Source: an uncultured Bacteroidota bacterium (GTDB lineage Bacteria > Bacteroidota > Bacteroidia > Chitinophagales > Chitinophagaceae). From it: a stretch of 7,306 nt of DNA. The notes beneath the pieces were generated by a model that worked only from the letters and a program-made list of their open reading frames with translations, had not been told where the DNA came from and did no database searches. Below, piece after piece: positions 1 to 6,249 of this stretch; within the stretch, counting starts at the first letter, position 1; every line of letters starts with the position of its first letter. Made by a program: the position numbers and the translations under genes. The stretch spans positions 1-7,306 of the forward strand of contig CAINOM010000006.1 in assembly GCA_903851455.1 (NCBI GenBank), written 5' to 3'.

Positions 1-332
1 AGATCGTTGATTCAGCCTATTGGTATTATCCATCTGCTACCGACACTGCGAGCGATACGCTCACAAACGATGTTTTTTCCATGAGCAGCGGAATAAGCGG
101 TACGAGCGTAGATATTATTATTCCCGCCACGAACGATACCTTTAAGATAACCAACATAGCGCTGGGCGGAGACATCTCTGAGCAGCAGAGCTGCAACGAA
201 GGCTCTCCCACTCCGGGCTTTTGCAGCGGGCTGCCGTACCTGCGGTCTTATACTATCAATGGTAAGCAGATAACGGTACCGGCAAATGGCAATCGTGGAG
301 ATACAACAGGGTATTTCTATATTACCAGGTAA
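1..332 (+). CDS. C-terminal fragment of a hypothetical secreted or lipoprotein-like protein
   Basis: The reading frame is open from the left edge (first full codon at 3) to a TAA at 330-332, giving 109 visible residues; the true start lies outside the window. The fragment is rich in Ser, Thr, Gly, Asn and Asp with alternating beta-type stretches (VDIIIPATNDTFKITNIAL, visible residues 36-54), two cysteines ten residues apart (64 and 74), and a C-terminal strand ending YFYITR. This suits an extracytoplasmic beta-rich domain, but I recognise no family. The internal ATG at 81 is unlikely to be the real start because the frame is open and protein-like upstream of it. The pattern of P-A, T/Y-K-F/I, Cys pair, S-Y-T-x-N and an aromatic C-terminus resembles the end of the lipoprotein at 6250-6762, so the two may be distant paralogues (inference). 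There is no T9SS tail at the C-terminus. Confidence 0.7.
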   Translation, partial: IVDSAYWYYPSATDTASDTLTNDVFSMSSGISGTSVDIIIPATNDTFKITNIALGGDISEQQSCNEGSPTPGFCSGLPYLRSYTINGKQITVPANGNRGDTTGYFYITR

Positions 333-425
333 TTCCGGTTGAACGAGGAGCCCAGCTATCACGAAAGACAGCCATAAAACACACGTAGCGTATAATTTCG
401 AATAAAGCCGCCAGAATAGCGGAAA

Positions 426-459
426 CCAATAGCCCTGCTCCAAAGGACAGGGCTATTGG
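426..459. terminator. Hairpin between convergent genes, probable bidirectional terminator
   Basis: The arms 426-437 (CCAATAGCCCTG) and 448-459 (CAGGGCTATTGG) are perfect reverse complements, giving a 12-bp stem with a 10-base loop. It lies between a plus-strand stop at 332 and a minus-strand stop at 515, where a shared terminator is expected. The T tract is short: three T's follow the stem on the minus strand and none on the plus strand. It is therefore not a textbook intrinsic terminator and may act mainly as a 3'-end stabilising hairpin. The rest of 333-514 shows nothing else I can support. Confidence 0.65.
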
Positions 460-514
460 AAAGTGGTTTACGATTCTAAACGGGACGACCCACGGATGCG
501 TTAGTTTATGGCTA

Positions 515-2356
515 CTATTCTACCACAAATTTTTCCACGCTCCTGGCAATGCCGCCCTTTTGCCAAATGGCAAAGTAGCTGCCGGCAGGTATGCGCTGTA
601 AATCGACCGCGGTACTTTTAGTAACTACCGGTGTTCGCCCAATTATCTTCCCTGTGATATCCTCTATAAGAATATTCCCTACTGCTTCAGGAGTCTGGAC
701 GAAAATGTTACTCGTAGCAGGATTGGGATAAAGTGAAATTGTCGTTTTCGCACCCACATTAGCGGCTTCCAACACACCGTGGTATTGATATGCCCCGATA
801 TCGATCGCGCCGCCAGTAAGCCTGCCGTTACCCGCAATATCGGTCGAGTCGGGATAGGCATTCGTGGTATCGCCGGCATGAATGCAGGCAGAAGAAGGCA
901 ACAGGTAAAAATTAGCCGTGAGGGCATTTTCGGTATAATCGCTCGTCAAGGTAGGAGCAACCAGGCCTGCAGTATCACCCACCACATTGAAGGTATCGCT
1001 GTTGAGGCGTGCATAGATATATGCATACGGAAGTTCACCGCTCAATGACACATCGAACCAGTTGTGGTTGATCTCCATAGCGCCCTCGTTGTTCAGGTAA
1101 AAGTTGCCATAGTTGCCATAAATGATGTTGTTTTTGATCATAAGCTTGGGGCTCTGACCAGACAGATATTCGAGGTAGATCGAATTGCCCCAGCCCGAAA
1201 AATTATTGACGATGTCGTTATTAACAATCTTTACGTTTACCCCATAATCGTAGATAGCCGCGCCATAGGTACCGGTATTGTTGTTGGCAATAACGTTGTT
1301 GCGCACGAAGTTGTGGTAGACAACGCTGTCGTTGTAGGTCTCATTAAAGAACCTGATGGCGGCGCCACCATCTGCCACCGGGCAGAACCCGCCACTCCAC
1401 ATGTAGCCACATCTGTTGTTGCAGATAAAGTTTCCGTTAACGTCAACAGAACTATAGTAGGACGAGATCATCGCATCCAGGTACGCCGAATTCTGATGAA
1501 CTATATTTTTATCGAATAACCCATAGCTGAAGACAAAGTCGATGGGCGAACAATCATTTACTGTATCTATCTGATCGTTCTGCTCAATGGTATTGTTGGC
1601 AACGAGTGCGCTGTCCTGAATAACATACAGCACCCTTGAAGATATGTTGTTGTGAAAATTATTGTTGAATATATTAGCCCAGTGGCAACCCTGCACATAT
1701 GCCAGTGCGCCGGGAAGCTGTTGTCTGGGCGTATAAGTCGAGTCCCAACCATCTTTCATTGCGATGTCGTTGTAAAACTCACAGCCACTTATCTCTGCTT
1801 TAAGCGTAATGATGGGACCGAGGTAAAAAGGAGGATCATTGCTGATCATCACAACGCCACCAGTGCCCAGGGATTTGTCGTGATAAAATTTGCAGTTCCG
1901 GATGGCGATATCGCGGAACGAGCAGAAATGAGCCAATGTTGCCGCATAGAAAATAGCCTTCATATCATATACGTGGCAATACTCGAATGACGAGCTATCG
2001 GCTATGGGGGAGTTGTAGCTAAGGAAGTGAACGCCTCGCCAGCCACCCGTTTCTACTGTATCTATACTCCAGCCGGTGGTATCCTGAGCATGGAAATAAA
2101 TAGGTTTAACGGCAGTGCCTTTTGCGCATAGCGTACCCGCAACGTCAATGCCATATGCGCCCTGGAAAATAACCGACACACCGGGCTCTATGACCAGGGT
2201 GGTCGCTGAATCGACACGTATATTATTGAAGATCAGGTAGGGGGAACCGGCAATATCCCACGTTCCGGAGACAGACGCCGTTGTGATGTTTGTTGATGCA
2301 AATGAGCTGCCGAACACCAGGCACGTAAAAATGGTAATGAGTAGTTTTTTATTCAT
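515..2356 (-). CDS. Secreted right-handed beta-helix protein with T9SS C-terminal sorting domain
   Basis: A 613-residue protein, probably exported by the Sec system and then carried across the outer membrane by the type IX secretion system. I chose the ATG at 2356 (MNKKLLITIF...) because it puts the Lys-rich n-region and hydrophobic core of the signal peptide at the very N-terminus; cleavage is likely near residue 20 (SFA|S). A TTG three codons upstream is less likely. Residues about 30-115 carry the plug-like opening seen in such proteins (V-x-I-E-P-G-V, G-T-L-x-A-x-G-T, then GGWRGVHF at 104-111). From about 125 to 435 there are many N-rich beta-helix rungs (NNNFHNN, VANNTIEQN, VRNNVIANNN, VNNDIVNN, IKNNIIYGNYGN). 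Residues 506-525 hold the D-x-A-G-N-x-R ... IDIGAYQY motif that often closes these helices. Residues about 535-613 are a Por_Secre_tail-type sorting domain with the hallmark YPNPA at 543-547. No catalytic residues of a polysaccharide lyase can be assigned, so the function may be adhesion, glycan binding or degradation. The gene stands alone between convergent and divergent neighbours. Confidence 0.9.
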   Translation of the reverse strand: MNKKLLITIFTCLVFGSSFASTNITTASVSGTWDIAGSPYLIFNNIRVDSATTLVIEPGVSVIFQGAYGIDVAGTLCAKGTAVKPIYFHAQDTTGWSIDTVETGGWRGVHFLSYNSPIADSSSFEYCHVYDMKAIFYAATLAHFCSFRDIAIRNCKFYHDKSLGTGGVVMISNDPPFYLGPIITLKAEISGCEFYNDIAMKDGWDSTYTPRQQLPGALAYVQGCHWANIFNNNFHNNISSRVLYVIQDSALVANNTIEQNDQIDTVNDCSPIDFVFSYGLFDKNIVHQNSAYLDAMISSYYSSVDVNGNFICNNRCGYMWSGGFCPVADGGAAIRFFNETYNDSVVYHNFVRNNVIANNNTGTYGAAIYDYGVNVKIVNNDIVNNFSGWGNSIYLEYLSGQSPKLMIKNNIIYGNYGNFYLNNEGAMEINHNWFDVSLSGELPYAYIYARLNSDTFNVVGDTAGLVAPTLTSDYTENALTANFYLLPSSACIHAGDTTNAYPDSTDIAGNGRLTGGAIDIGAYQYHGVLEAANVGAKTTISLYPNPATSNIFVQTPEAVGNILIEDITGKIIGRTPVVTKSTAVDLQRIPAGSYFAIWQKGGIARSVEKFVVE

Positions 2357-2547
2357 ATAGGACAATTAAAGAAGGTAATTTTAACTTAAAGACCATTATA
2401 AGACTGATTTGGTTGGGTTTTTGCGGAACATTAATACAGGAAAGCGTGCTCGAATTCAAGAAAAAAAAAAACTAAAATACAATATGCGGAAGGCGCAATC
2501 GTTATGGTTTTATAAAAACCGTATTCGTTTTAAAAAATATACTCCTT
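2357..2547. promoter_or_regulatory. Divergent intergenic spacer (beta-helix gene / outer-membrane protein gene)
   Basis: The 191 bp between the two divergent start codons must hold the promoters of both genes. It is AT-rich and carries an A11 tract at 2461-2471. I see no perfect TAnnTTTG -7 box in either direction, so I do not place individual promoters. The short plus-strand frame through it (from 2409) has no protein-like features. Confidence 0.4.
2461..2471. repeat. A11 homopolymer tract
   Basis: Eleven consecutive A's on the plus strand, 76 bp upstream of the proposed TTG start of the outer-membrane protein gene. It could bend promoter DNA or be prone to slippage. A second A11 tract lies at 6237-6247, also upstream of an envelope-protein gene. 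Confidence 0.8.
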
Positions 2548-3159
2548 TTGATCAAATCAACGACTCTTGTCTTTGGGACACTACTGGTACTGGCACCTGT
2601 GCGCCGGCTAAATGCTCAAACACAAAAAGGTATGTTCGAATTTGCTGCGGGCTTTGGCCTTATCTCGGCTTACCAAATAAATGTAGCCCTTGGCGGAGAC
2701 CGGCAACCGGTGCTGATAGACCGTGCTTACCCGATTCTGGGGGCTAGCGGCAAGTATTTCTTCAGCAAACGACTGGCACTAGGGCTTGACATTAACGTAC
2801 AGCACATAACCGGCGCGAGCAATGGAGACTGGGTGATAAGAACGAACGGCACTGCATTTTCGTATAAAATGACGAATGTAAACATCGCACCTGAAATCAC
2901 CTTCCTGTATGTAAACAAACGGTATTTCAGGTTTTATACGTTTGCAGGCGTGGCCTATGTGCATTCTTTTACTACTTATTACAACAACGGTGCGAACCAC
3001 TATATTGTTTACCCCAACAATGTCAGTTTCCAGTATACGCCGATCGGGATAAGGGTAGGCGGCGACTTTGCATTCTATGTAGAGATGGGCATAGGCTATA
3101 AAGGTTTGCTGAACGGTGGATTTGCATATACCATTGGTAAGAAAAAGGCTGAATTGTAA
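2548..3159 (+). CDS. Small outer-membrane beta-barrel-like protein, start uncertain
   Basis: A 203-residue protein read from a TTG at 2548. It has a short positive n-region, a hydrophobic stretch (TTLVFGTLLVLAP, residues 5-17) and a likely signal-peptidase site at NAQ (22-24), typical of Bacteroidota exported proteins. The mature part alternates short amphipathic strands with Gly and aromatic residues (FEFAAGFGLISAYQINVAL, YFFSKRLALGLDINVQH, YFRFYTFAGVAYVHSF, PIGIRVGGDFAFYVEMGIGYKG), as in 8-stranded OMP_b-brl-type barrels. The frame has no ATG between the upstream stop (TAA 2473-2475) and the signal peptide; the first in-frame ATG encodes Met29, after the signal. TTG is the only usual start codon there, although the two Arg residues before the cleavage site (19-20) are unusual. 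The C-terminus is KKKAEL rather than a terminal aromatic residue, so the last strand probably ends at GGFAYTI. It converges on the gene ending at 3192. A ligand or transport role cannot be assigned. Confidence 0.75.
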   Translation: MIKSTTLVFGTLLVLAPVRRLNAQTQKGMFEFAAGFGLISAYQINVALGGDRQPVLIDRAYPILGASGKYFFSKRLALGLDINVQHITGASNGDWVIRTNGTAFSYKMTNVNIAPEITFLYVNKRYFRFYTFAGVAYVHSFTTYYNNGANHYIVYPNNVSFQYTPIGIRVGGDFAFYVEMGIGYKGLLNGGFAYTIGKKKAEL

Positions 3160-3191
3160 CGGCAGGGATCAAATGTAGGATGCGCAAATTA

Positions 3192-3659
3192 TCAATAGGT
3201 CACTCTGCGAAAGTTAATCACAAACGACATGTAACAAGCTGTGAGCAGCAAGGTTATCAACCACAAACTACCTTCAAACAGCACCAGGCAAAATGGTTCG
3301 TTCATTACATTATAAGGCAAGTAGAATTCAAACCAGGGAATCATTAGTCCCCAATGAACGAAACCAAAGACGAGGCCGCGGCTCGACCAGTTGCCGGTCA
3401 TCTTTGAATTGAAGATCAGAAAGACGGCGGCGGCAAATAGCCCGCATACAAAAAAGCCTTTCCACACAATACGGCCATCGGCTGCCATTCGCGGGAGGGG
3501 CTCGTACTCCATGAATGACTTCAGAAACTTACTGCTTTGCATTGACGGATCAGCGAGTATCTGCTGCGCTCCCGAATAAATGAACAGCAGCCGCATGAAA
3601 CAACACCACACCACGCCGGTGGTGGCAAAAAGGATAACAAGCCGGAGCCATTTGTTCAT
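3192..3659 (-). CDS. Hypothetical four-helix inner-membrane protein
   Basis: A 155-residue protein starting at an ATG at 3659 (MNKWLRLVIL). Four hydrophobic segments are visible at about residues 6-28, 66-84, 95-114 and 120-148. A polar loop of roughly 35 residues (about 30-65) follows the first. The third segment and the loop after it are the most distinctive: RGLVFGFVHWGLMIPWFEFYL followed by PYNVMNEP, with Trp, His and acidic residues inside or next to the membrane. I do not recognise the family. The gene lies 55 bp downstream of the DUF4260 gene on the same strand, so it may be the last gene of a Crp/Fnr-DUF4260-membrane protein operon. It converges with the outer-membrane protein gene with only 32 bp between stop codons and no clear terminator hairpin there. 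Confidence 0.8.
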   Translation of the reverse strand: MNKWLRLVILFATTGVVWCCFMRLLFIYSGAQQILADPSMQSSKFLKSFMEYEPLPRMAADGRIVWKGFFVCGLFAAAVFLIFNSKMTGNWSSRGLVFGFVHWGLMIPWFEFYLPYNVMNEPFCLVLFEGSLWLITLLLTACYMSFVINFRRVTY

Positions 3660-3714
3660 ACCATGTGCAACTTAGTGGATCAACCTAGACAAGTCATCAC
3701 CCTTTTTGCGGGAT

Positions 3715-4083
3715 TTACTTTTTTGCGCCTTTACCAATAAAGCCAAGGTGTGTATGGCCGAATGAGTCGGGATATTTAAGGCCGTAGCCCATAATGCGAT
3801 CGAAAGAAGAATGAGCCCAGAGCAGTAAGCCGGCGAATAGAGCCACGGGTAAATGAAAGATGAGGCCGGCAAGTACAAGTGCACCTGCTGCAGCTTTGTG
3901 ATGGGCGAGATTGTAAAGCACTGCCCCTACCCTGCTGTTGATGAGGTAACCCACCATGCTGAGATCGGGCGCCAGAAAAAGGAATGGCCACAGCCACCAG
4001 GCAAAGTGGATGGGTTGCGAATAAAGTGCCCAAATGGCTATGGCCAGCTGCATGGCCTGTTCTGCTTTTAAAAGATTTTTCAT
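3715..4083 (-). CDS. DUF4260 family membrane protein
   Basis: A 122-residue protein starting at ATG 4083 (MKNLLKAEQAMQLAIAIWAL). An alternative TTG seven codons upstream would only add LHKINV-type residues and is not needed. Family landmarks are plain: L-L-K-x-E near the N-terminus, APDLSMVGY at 38-46, RVGAVLYNLAHH at 51-62, and AHSSFDRIMGYGLKYPDSF at 90-108 followed by THLG. The conserved Asp, His and Tyr residues sit at the ends of about four hydrophobic helices and look like a polar cluster in the membrane; the biochemical role of DUF4260 is unknown. The gene follows the Crp/Fnr regulator by 75 bp on the same strand and precedes the four-helix protein by 55 bp. A weak -7-like box (GAGCTTTG, minus strand at 4102-4109) could give it a promoter of its own. 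The length is normal for the family. Confidence 0.88.
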   Translation of the reverse strand: MKNLLKAEQAMQLAIAIWALYSQPIHFAWWLWPFLFLAPDLSMVGYLINSRVGAVLYNLAHHKAAAGALVLAGLIFHLPVALFAGLLLWAHSSFDRIMGYGLKYPDSFGHTHLGFIGKGAKK

Positions 4084-4158
4084 AACGTTGATTTTATGAA
4101 GCAAAGCTCGGACAGTGAGGACCTGCGGGACGTTAACTTAAGATAAGAAATCGGGGGA

Positions 4159-4749
4159 TCACTTTTTGAGCAGGCGCGCGCGGATGCGGCTAAGGCTTAC
4201 CGGTGTGATACCGAGGTAGCTGGAAACATAATGCTGCGGAATGCGCTCGATGATCTTTTGCTTATTTCCATCGAGCAGGTCAAGGTATCGCTCCTCAGGG
4301 CTGAGCATGAGCAGACCAACCATGCGCTGCTCCAGGCCTATGGCCAGGTATTCGGCGATGAGCCGCCCGAAACGCTCCCAGGTATGAGAGACATCGTAAA
4401 GTTTCTGAAGATCTTTGTAGTGAAACACAATAAGACGGCAGTCGGTCATGGCCTCGATAGTGAGCTCTGAAGGTGTATTGGTGATGGCGCTGAGATAAGA
4501 ACTCACAAAGTGACCCTCAAAATAGAAATAGGTGGTCTTTTCTTCGCCATCGCGGGTATAGTAGTGGCGCATATTGCCGTCTAGCAGAAAACCCACCTCC
4601 TGCTCCACCTTACCTTCTGTGATAAAATGCGATTGCTTAGGCAGTTTCTTTTCGCGCAGGCTGGGCTCCAGCAATTGCCAGTCCGCATCGTTCAGTTTTA
4701 TAAAACGGCTGATGGCATTACGGAGGGGTAAAAATACCGGATCGGGCAT
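4159..4749 (-). CDS. Crp/Fnr family transcriptional regulator
   Basis: A 196-residue protein from ATG 4749. Residues about 25-115 form a cyclic-nucleotide-binding-type beta-roll (LPKQSHFITEGKVEQEVGFL, then DGNMRHYYTRDGEEKTTYFYFEGHF); 116-150 form the dimer helix. The C-terminal DNA-binding helix-turn-helix follows at about 170-193 (IPQHYVSSYLGITPVSLSRI), preceded by the typical P-E-E-R-Y at 151-155. The protein ends directly after the recognition helix (RARLLKK), the short form common in Bacteroidota. The CRP-type cAMP phosphate-binding R-S/T pair is not evident and there is no Fnr-type N-terminal cysteine cluster, so the ligand, if any, is unknown. It is the first gene of the minus-strand run, is divergent from DUF1543 across 39 bp, and could control both directions (inference). 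Confidence 0.92.
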   Translation of the reverse strand: MPDPVFLPLRNAISRFIKLNDADWQLLEPSLREKKLPKQSHFITEGKVEQEVGFLLDGNMRHYYTRDGEEKTTYFYFEGHFVSSYLSAITNTPSELTIEAMTDCRLIVFHYKDLQKLYDVSHTWERFGRLIAEYLAIGLEQRMVGLLMLSPEERYLDLLDGNKQKIIERIPQHYVSSYLGITPVSLSRIRARLLKK

Positions 4750-4788
4750 AGTACTAAAATAGCTAATTTCGATCTTAAACTAAGCTTA
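4750..4788. promoter_or_regulatory. Compact divergent control region (Crp/Fnr gene / DUF1543 gene)
   Basis: Only 39 bp separate the ATG of the regulator and the TTG of the DUF1543 gene, so the two promoters must overlap each other or the coding sequences. A plus-strand TAATTTCG near 4764-4771 is one mismatch from the Bacteroidota -7 box TAnnTTTG, but it would leave a leader of only about 10-15 bases. No clear dyad for regulator binding is visible. The tight spacing makes shared or autoregulatory control plausible. Confidence 0.35.
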
Positions 4789-5331
4789 TTGGAACAGAAG
4801 TTATTTATGGTAGTGACGGGATGCAGGCCCAAAGACCGCAATATAGAACAGCACGATGTTTTCTTTGGTATCGGCACCTGCTTAGAGGATCTTATACCAG
4901 CGATCAAGGCATCGTGGAGTAATGGTACAGTACACATAGACTCATGGAGAGAGGTATGTTTTATAAATGGATACAAGGTACTGGTAAAGCCCAGGGTAGA
5001 GGCTCCAGATACCGCCGATCCGGCACGTAAACTTTACTTCATAAACCTTGGCGGCTACAAACCGGAAGACCTGGAGGAGTACCACTACAAAATAATAGTG
5101 GCAGCCGCGGACAAGGGCGAAGCGGTGAGGATATCCAAGCAAACGGCGTTTTACAAACATACGGGCTTCAGGGGCGCAACATCGCATATAGACGACAAGT
5201 ATGGCATTGATGTAGATGACACCTATGAGATCACAGACCTGCTATCTGAGCAGGATAAAGCCGCCTACTGCATTCAACTGGTGCCGGAGGATGGTGTGGA
5301 TGAGCTGCATGTGGGATATTTGAAGCTTTGA
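4789..5331 (+). CDS. DUF1543 domain-containing protein
   Basis: A 180-residue soluble protein without signal peptide or membrane segment. The family hallmarks are clear: KLFMVVTGCRPKDRNIEQHD at 4-23, VFFGIG, HIDSWREV at 49-56, INLGGYKPEDLEEYHYKIIV at 85-104, and KQTAFYKHTGF followed by HIDDKYGIDVDD at 133-144. The TTG at 4789 is chosen as start because conserved KLFMV begins at residue 4; the first ATG (4807) would cut into that motif, and no in-frame ATG lies just upstream. The two halves look like repeats: KLFMVVTGCRPKDRNIEQHD and KLYFINLGGYKPEDLEEYHY, about 77 residues apart, each followed by a Lys- or Asp-containing helix. Function is unknown. It is divergent from the Crp/Fnr gene and followed by a TPR gene that has its own promoter box. 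Confidence 0.88.
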   Translation: MEQKLFMVVTGCRPKDRNIEQHDVFFGIGTCLEDLIPAIKASWSNGTVHIDSWREVCFINGYKVLVKPRVEAPDTADPARKLYFINLGGYKPEDLEEYHYKIIVAAADKGEAVRISKQTAFYKHTGFRGATSHIDDKYGIDVDDTYEITDLLSEQDKAAYCIQLVPEDGVDELHVGYLKL

Positions 5332-5365
5332 TCAGGATTTTAGGATCGGGGGATTATCCGAATTT

Positions 5366-5373
5366 TATCTTTG
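5366..5373 (+). promoter_or_regulatory. Putative -7 box (TATCTTTG) of the TPR-protein promoter
   Basis: TATCTTTG matches the Bacteroidota TAnnTTTG consensus exactly and lies 60 bp upstream of the TPR-protein ATG at 5433, giving a leader of roughly 50 bases. No good TTTG/TTG -33 element is seen at the expected distance, which is common in this phylum. Confidence 0.5.
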
Positions 5374-5432
5374 GCGCATGATAATATATATTGTTTTGTA
5401 TCTTCATAAACAATACCTTAAATAGTATTCAA

Positions 5433-6104
5433 ATGAAATACACCCTTCTTTTTCTGGCCCTGTTGCTAGGCAATGCGCCGATTTGTTTTTGCCAGACTGC
5501 AAAAGTTATTCAAAATGACCTTTATGCACCAACTAAATCTGAAGAAGCCAGAGTTTGTTATAACAAAGGCTCAGATTATTTTGAACAGCAGAATTATCCA
5601 AAGGCAATTCAGAGCTTTGAGCAAGCGATATCAATAGACAATAACTACATAGATGCCTATGACAATCTTGGACTGGCTTTCAGGCATGCCGACAATCTTG
5701 ACAGTGCTGAGTATTATTACCTGGCATCGATCAGGAAGTATCCTAAAGGATCAGTTGCTTTGAGAAACATGGGAGTAATTGAAGTAATGAAGAAAAACTA
5801 TGATAAAGCAAAAGATTACTACGATCGGGCGATCGCAATAAATCCAAAAGACGCCGAAGCCTATTATGGTTTGACACGACTTTATTCATTATCCAACAAT
5901 ATTCCGGAAGCACTGAAAAATGGCCTTTTAACTGAGCAATATTATAAGGAAACAAACGATCCAAATATCGGGGATTGCTATGTGATGCTTGCGATGCTGT
6001 ACCTAATGCAGCATGACAAATCTAATTCGCAAAAATATTTAAGGCTAGCTCAAAATACAGGAATGAAAATTGATCAAAAATATATTGATATGATCAACCA
6101 ATAA
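5433..6104 (+). CDS. Exported tetratricopeptide-repeat (TPR) protein
   Basis: A 223-residue protein from ATG 5433 (MKYTLLFLALLLGNAPICFC), chosen because the signal peptide then starts at the N-terminus. A TTG 14 codons upstream would bury it. Cleavage is probably before Gln21; the cysteines at 17 and 20 do not form a good lipobox. TPR-type helix pairs follow at about 37-70 (YNKGSDYFEQQNYPKAIQSF, then EQAISID), 73-106 (YDNLGLAFRHADNLDSAEYY), 107-140 (LRNMGVIEVMKKNYDKAKDY, then YDRAIAINP) and 141-172. A degenerate fifth covers about 180-213. TPR arrays serve as protein-protein scaffolds, here probably in the periplasm; the partner is unknown. The coding region is visibly more AT-rich (many AAA, AAT, ATT, TAT codons) than DUF1543 and ileS nearby. 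It has its own promoter box at 5366-5373. Confidence 0.88.
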   Translation: MKYTLLFLALLLGNAPICFCQTAKVIQNDLYAPTKSEEARVCYNKGSDYFEQQNYPKAIQSFEQAISIDNNYIDAYDNLGLAFRHADNLDSAEYYYLASIRKYPKGSVALRNMGVIEVMKKNYDKAKDYYDRAIAINPKDAEAYYGLTRLYSLSNNIPEALKNGLLTEQYYKETNDPNIGDCYVMLAMLYLMQHDKSNSQKYLRLAQNTGMKIDQKYIDMINQ

Positions 6105-6158
6105 TCGGGTTACCTAAACCGTGAGGAATATATCTGCTTCCAATGACGCATTAATATG

Positions 6159-6198
6159 CAACAATACCGGATAAAGACCGCGCAGTGGCATATTGTTG
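6159..6198 (+). repeat. Imperfect hairpin after the TPR gene
   Basis: CAACAATA at 6159-6166 and TATTGTTG at 6191-6198 are perfect reverse complements (8 bp) separated by 24 bases, extendable by two G-U pairs. It lies in the 145-bp spacer between the TPR and lipoprotein genes. No T tract follows, so it is only a weak terminator or mRNA-processing candidate and may be chance. Confidence 0.25.
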
Positions 6199-6236
6199 TG
6201 ATGCAGGAGTAAGTTGAGATTGAGGAGTTCACTGCG

Positions 6237-6247
6237 AAAAAAAAAAA
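6237..6247 (+). repeat. A11 tract immediately upstream of the lipoprotein start
   Basis: Eleven consecutive A's end two bases before the ATG at 6250. In Bacteroidota, A-rich sequence just before the start often aids ribosome binding, so this tract probably forms part of the translation initiation region. Slippage within it would change spacing or strength but not the reading frame of the protein that starts at 6250. Confidence 0.7.
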
Positions 6248-6249
6248 TT

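Noticed and set aside
12..443. Minus-strand open frame of 143 residues overlapping the left-edge gene
   Set aside because: It lies opposite a well-formed plus-strand coding end, runs through the convergent terminator hairpin, and its translation shows no consistent domain or codon pattern.
1064..1519. Plus-strand open frame of 151 residues rich in Val and Ile
   Set aside because: It is antisense to the beta-helix repeats; the Val/Ile richness follows from Asn codons (AAC/AAT) on the other strand.
2409..2747. Plus-strand frame across the spacer and the outer-membrane protein start
   Set aside because: The translation is basic and cysteine/tryptophan-scattered with no domain, and the other frame encodes a clear signal peptide and beta strands.
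4084..4158. Possible extension of the DUF4260 start to TTG 4104 and a separate promoter
   Set aside because: The ATG at 4083 gives the family-typical N-terminus, and the -7-like box GAGCTTTG has a mismatch at its key T; it is kept only as a remark.
4150..5354. Repeated 10-mer ATCGGGGGAT near 4150 and 5345
   Set aside because: Only two copies in unrelated intergenic positions with no dyad symmetry; compatible with chance.
5341..5365. Small dyad CGG...CCG followed by AATTTT as terminator of the DUF1543 gene
   Set aside because: The stem is only three or four base pairs, too weak to call.
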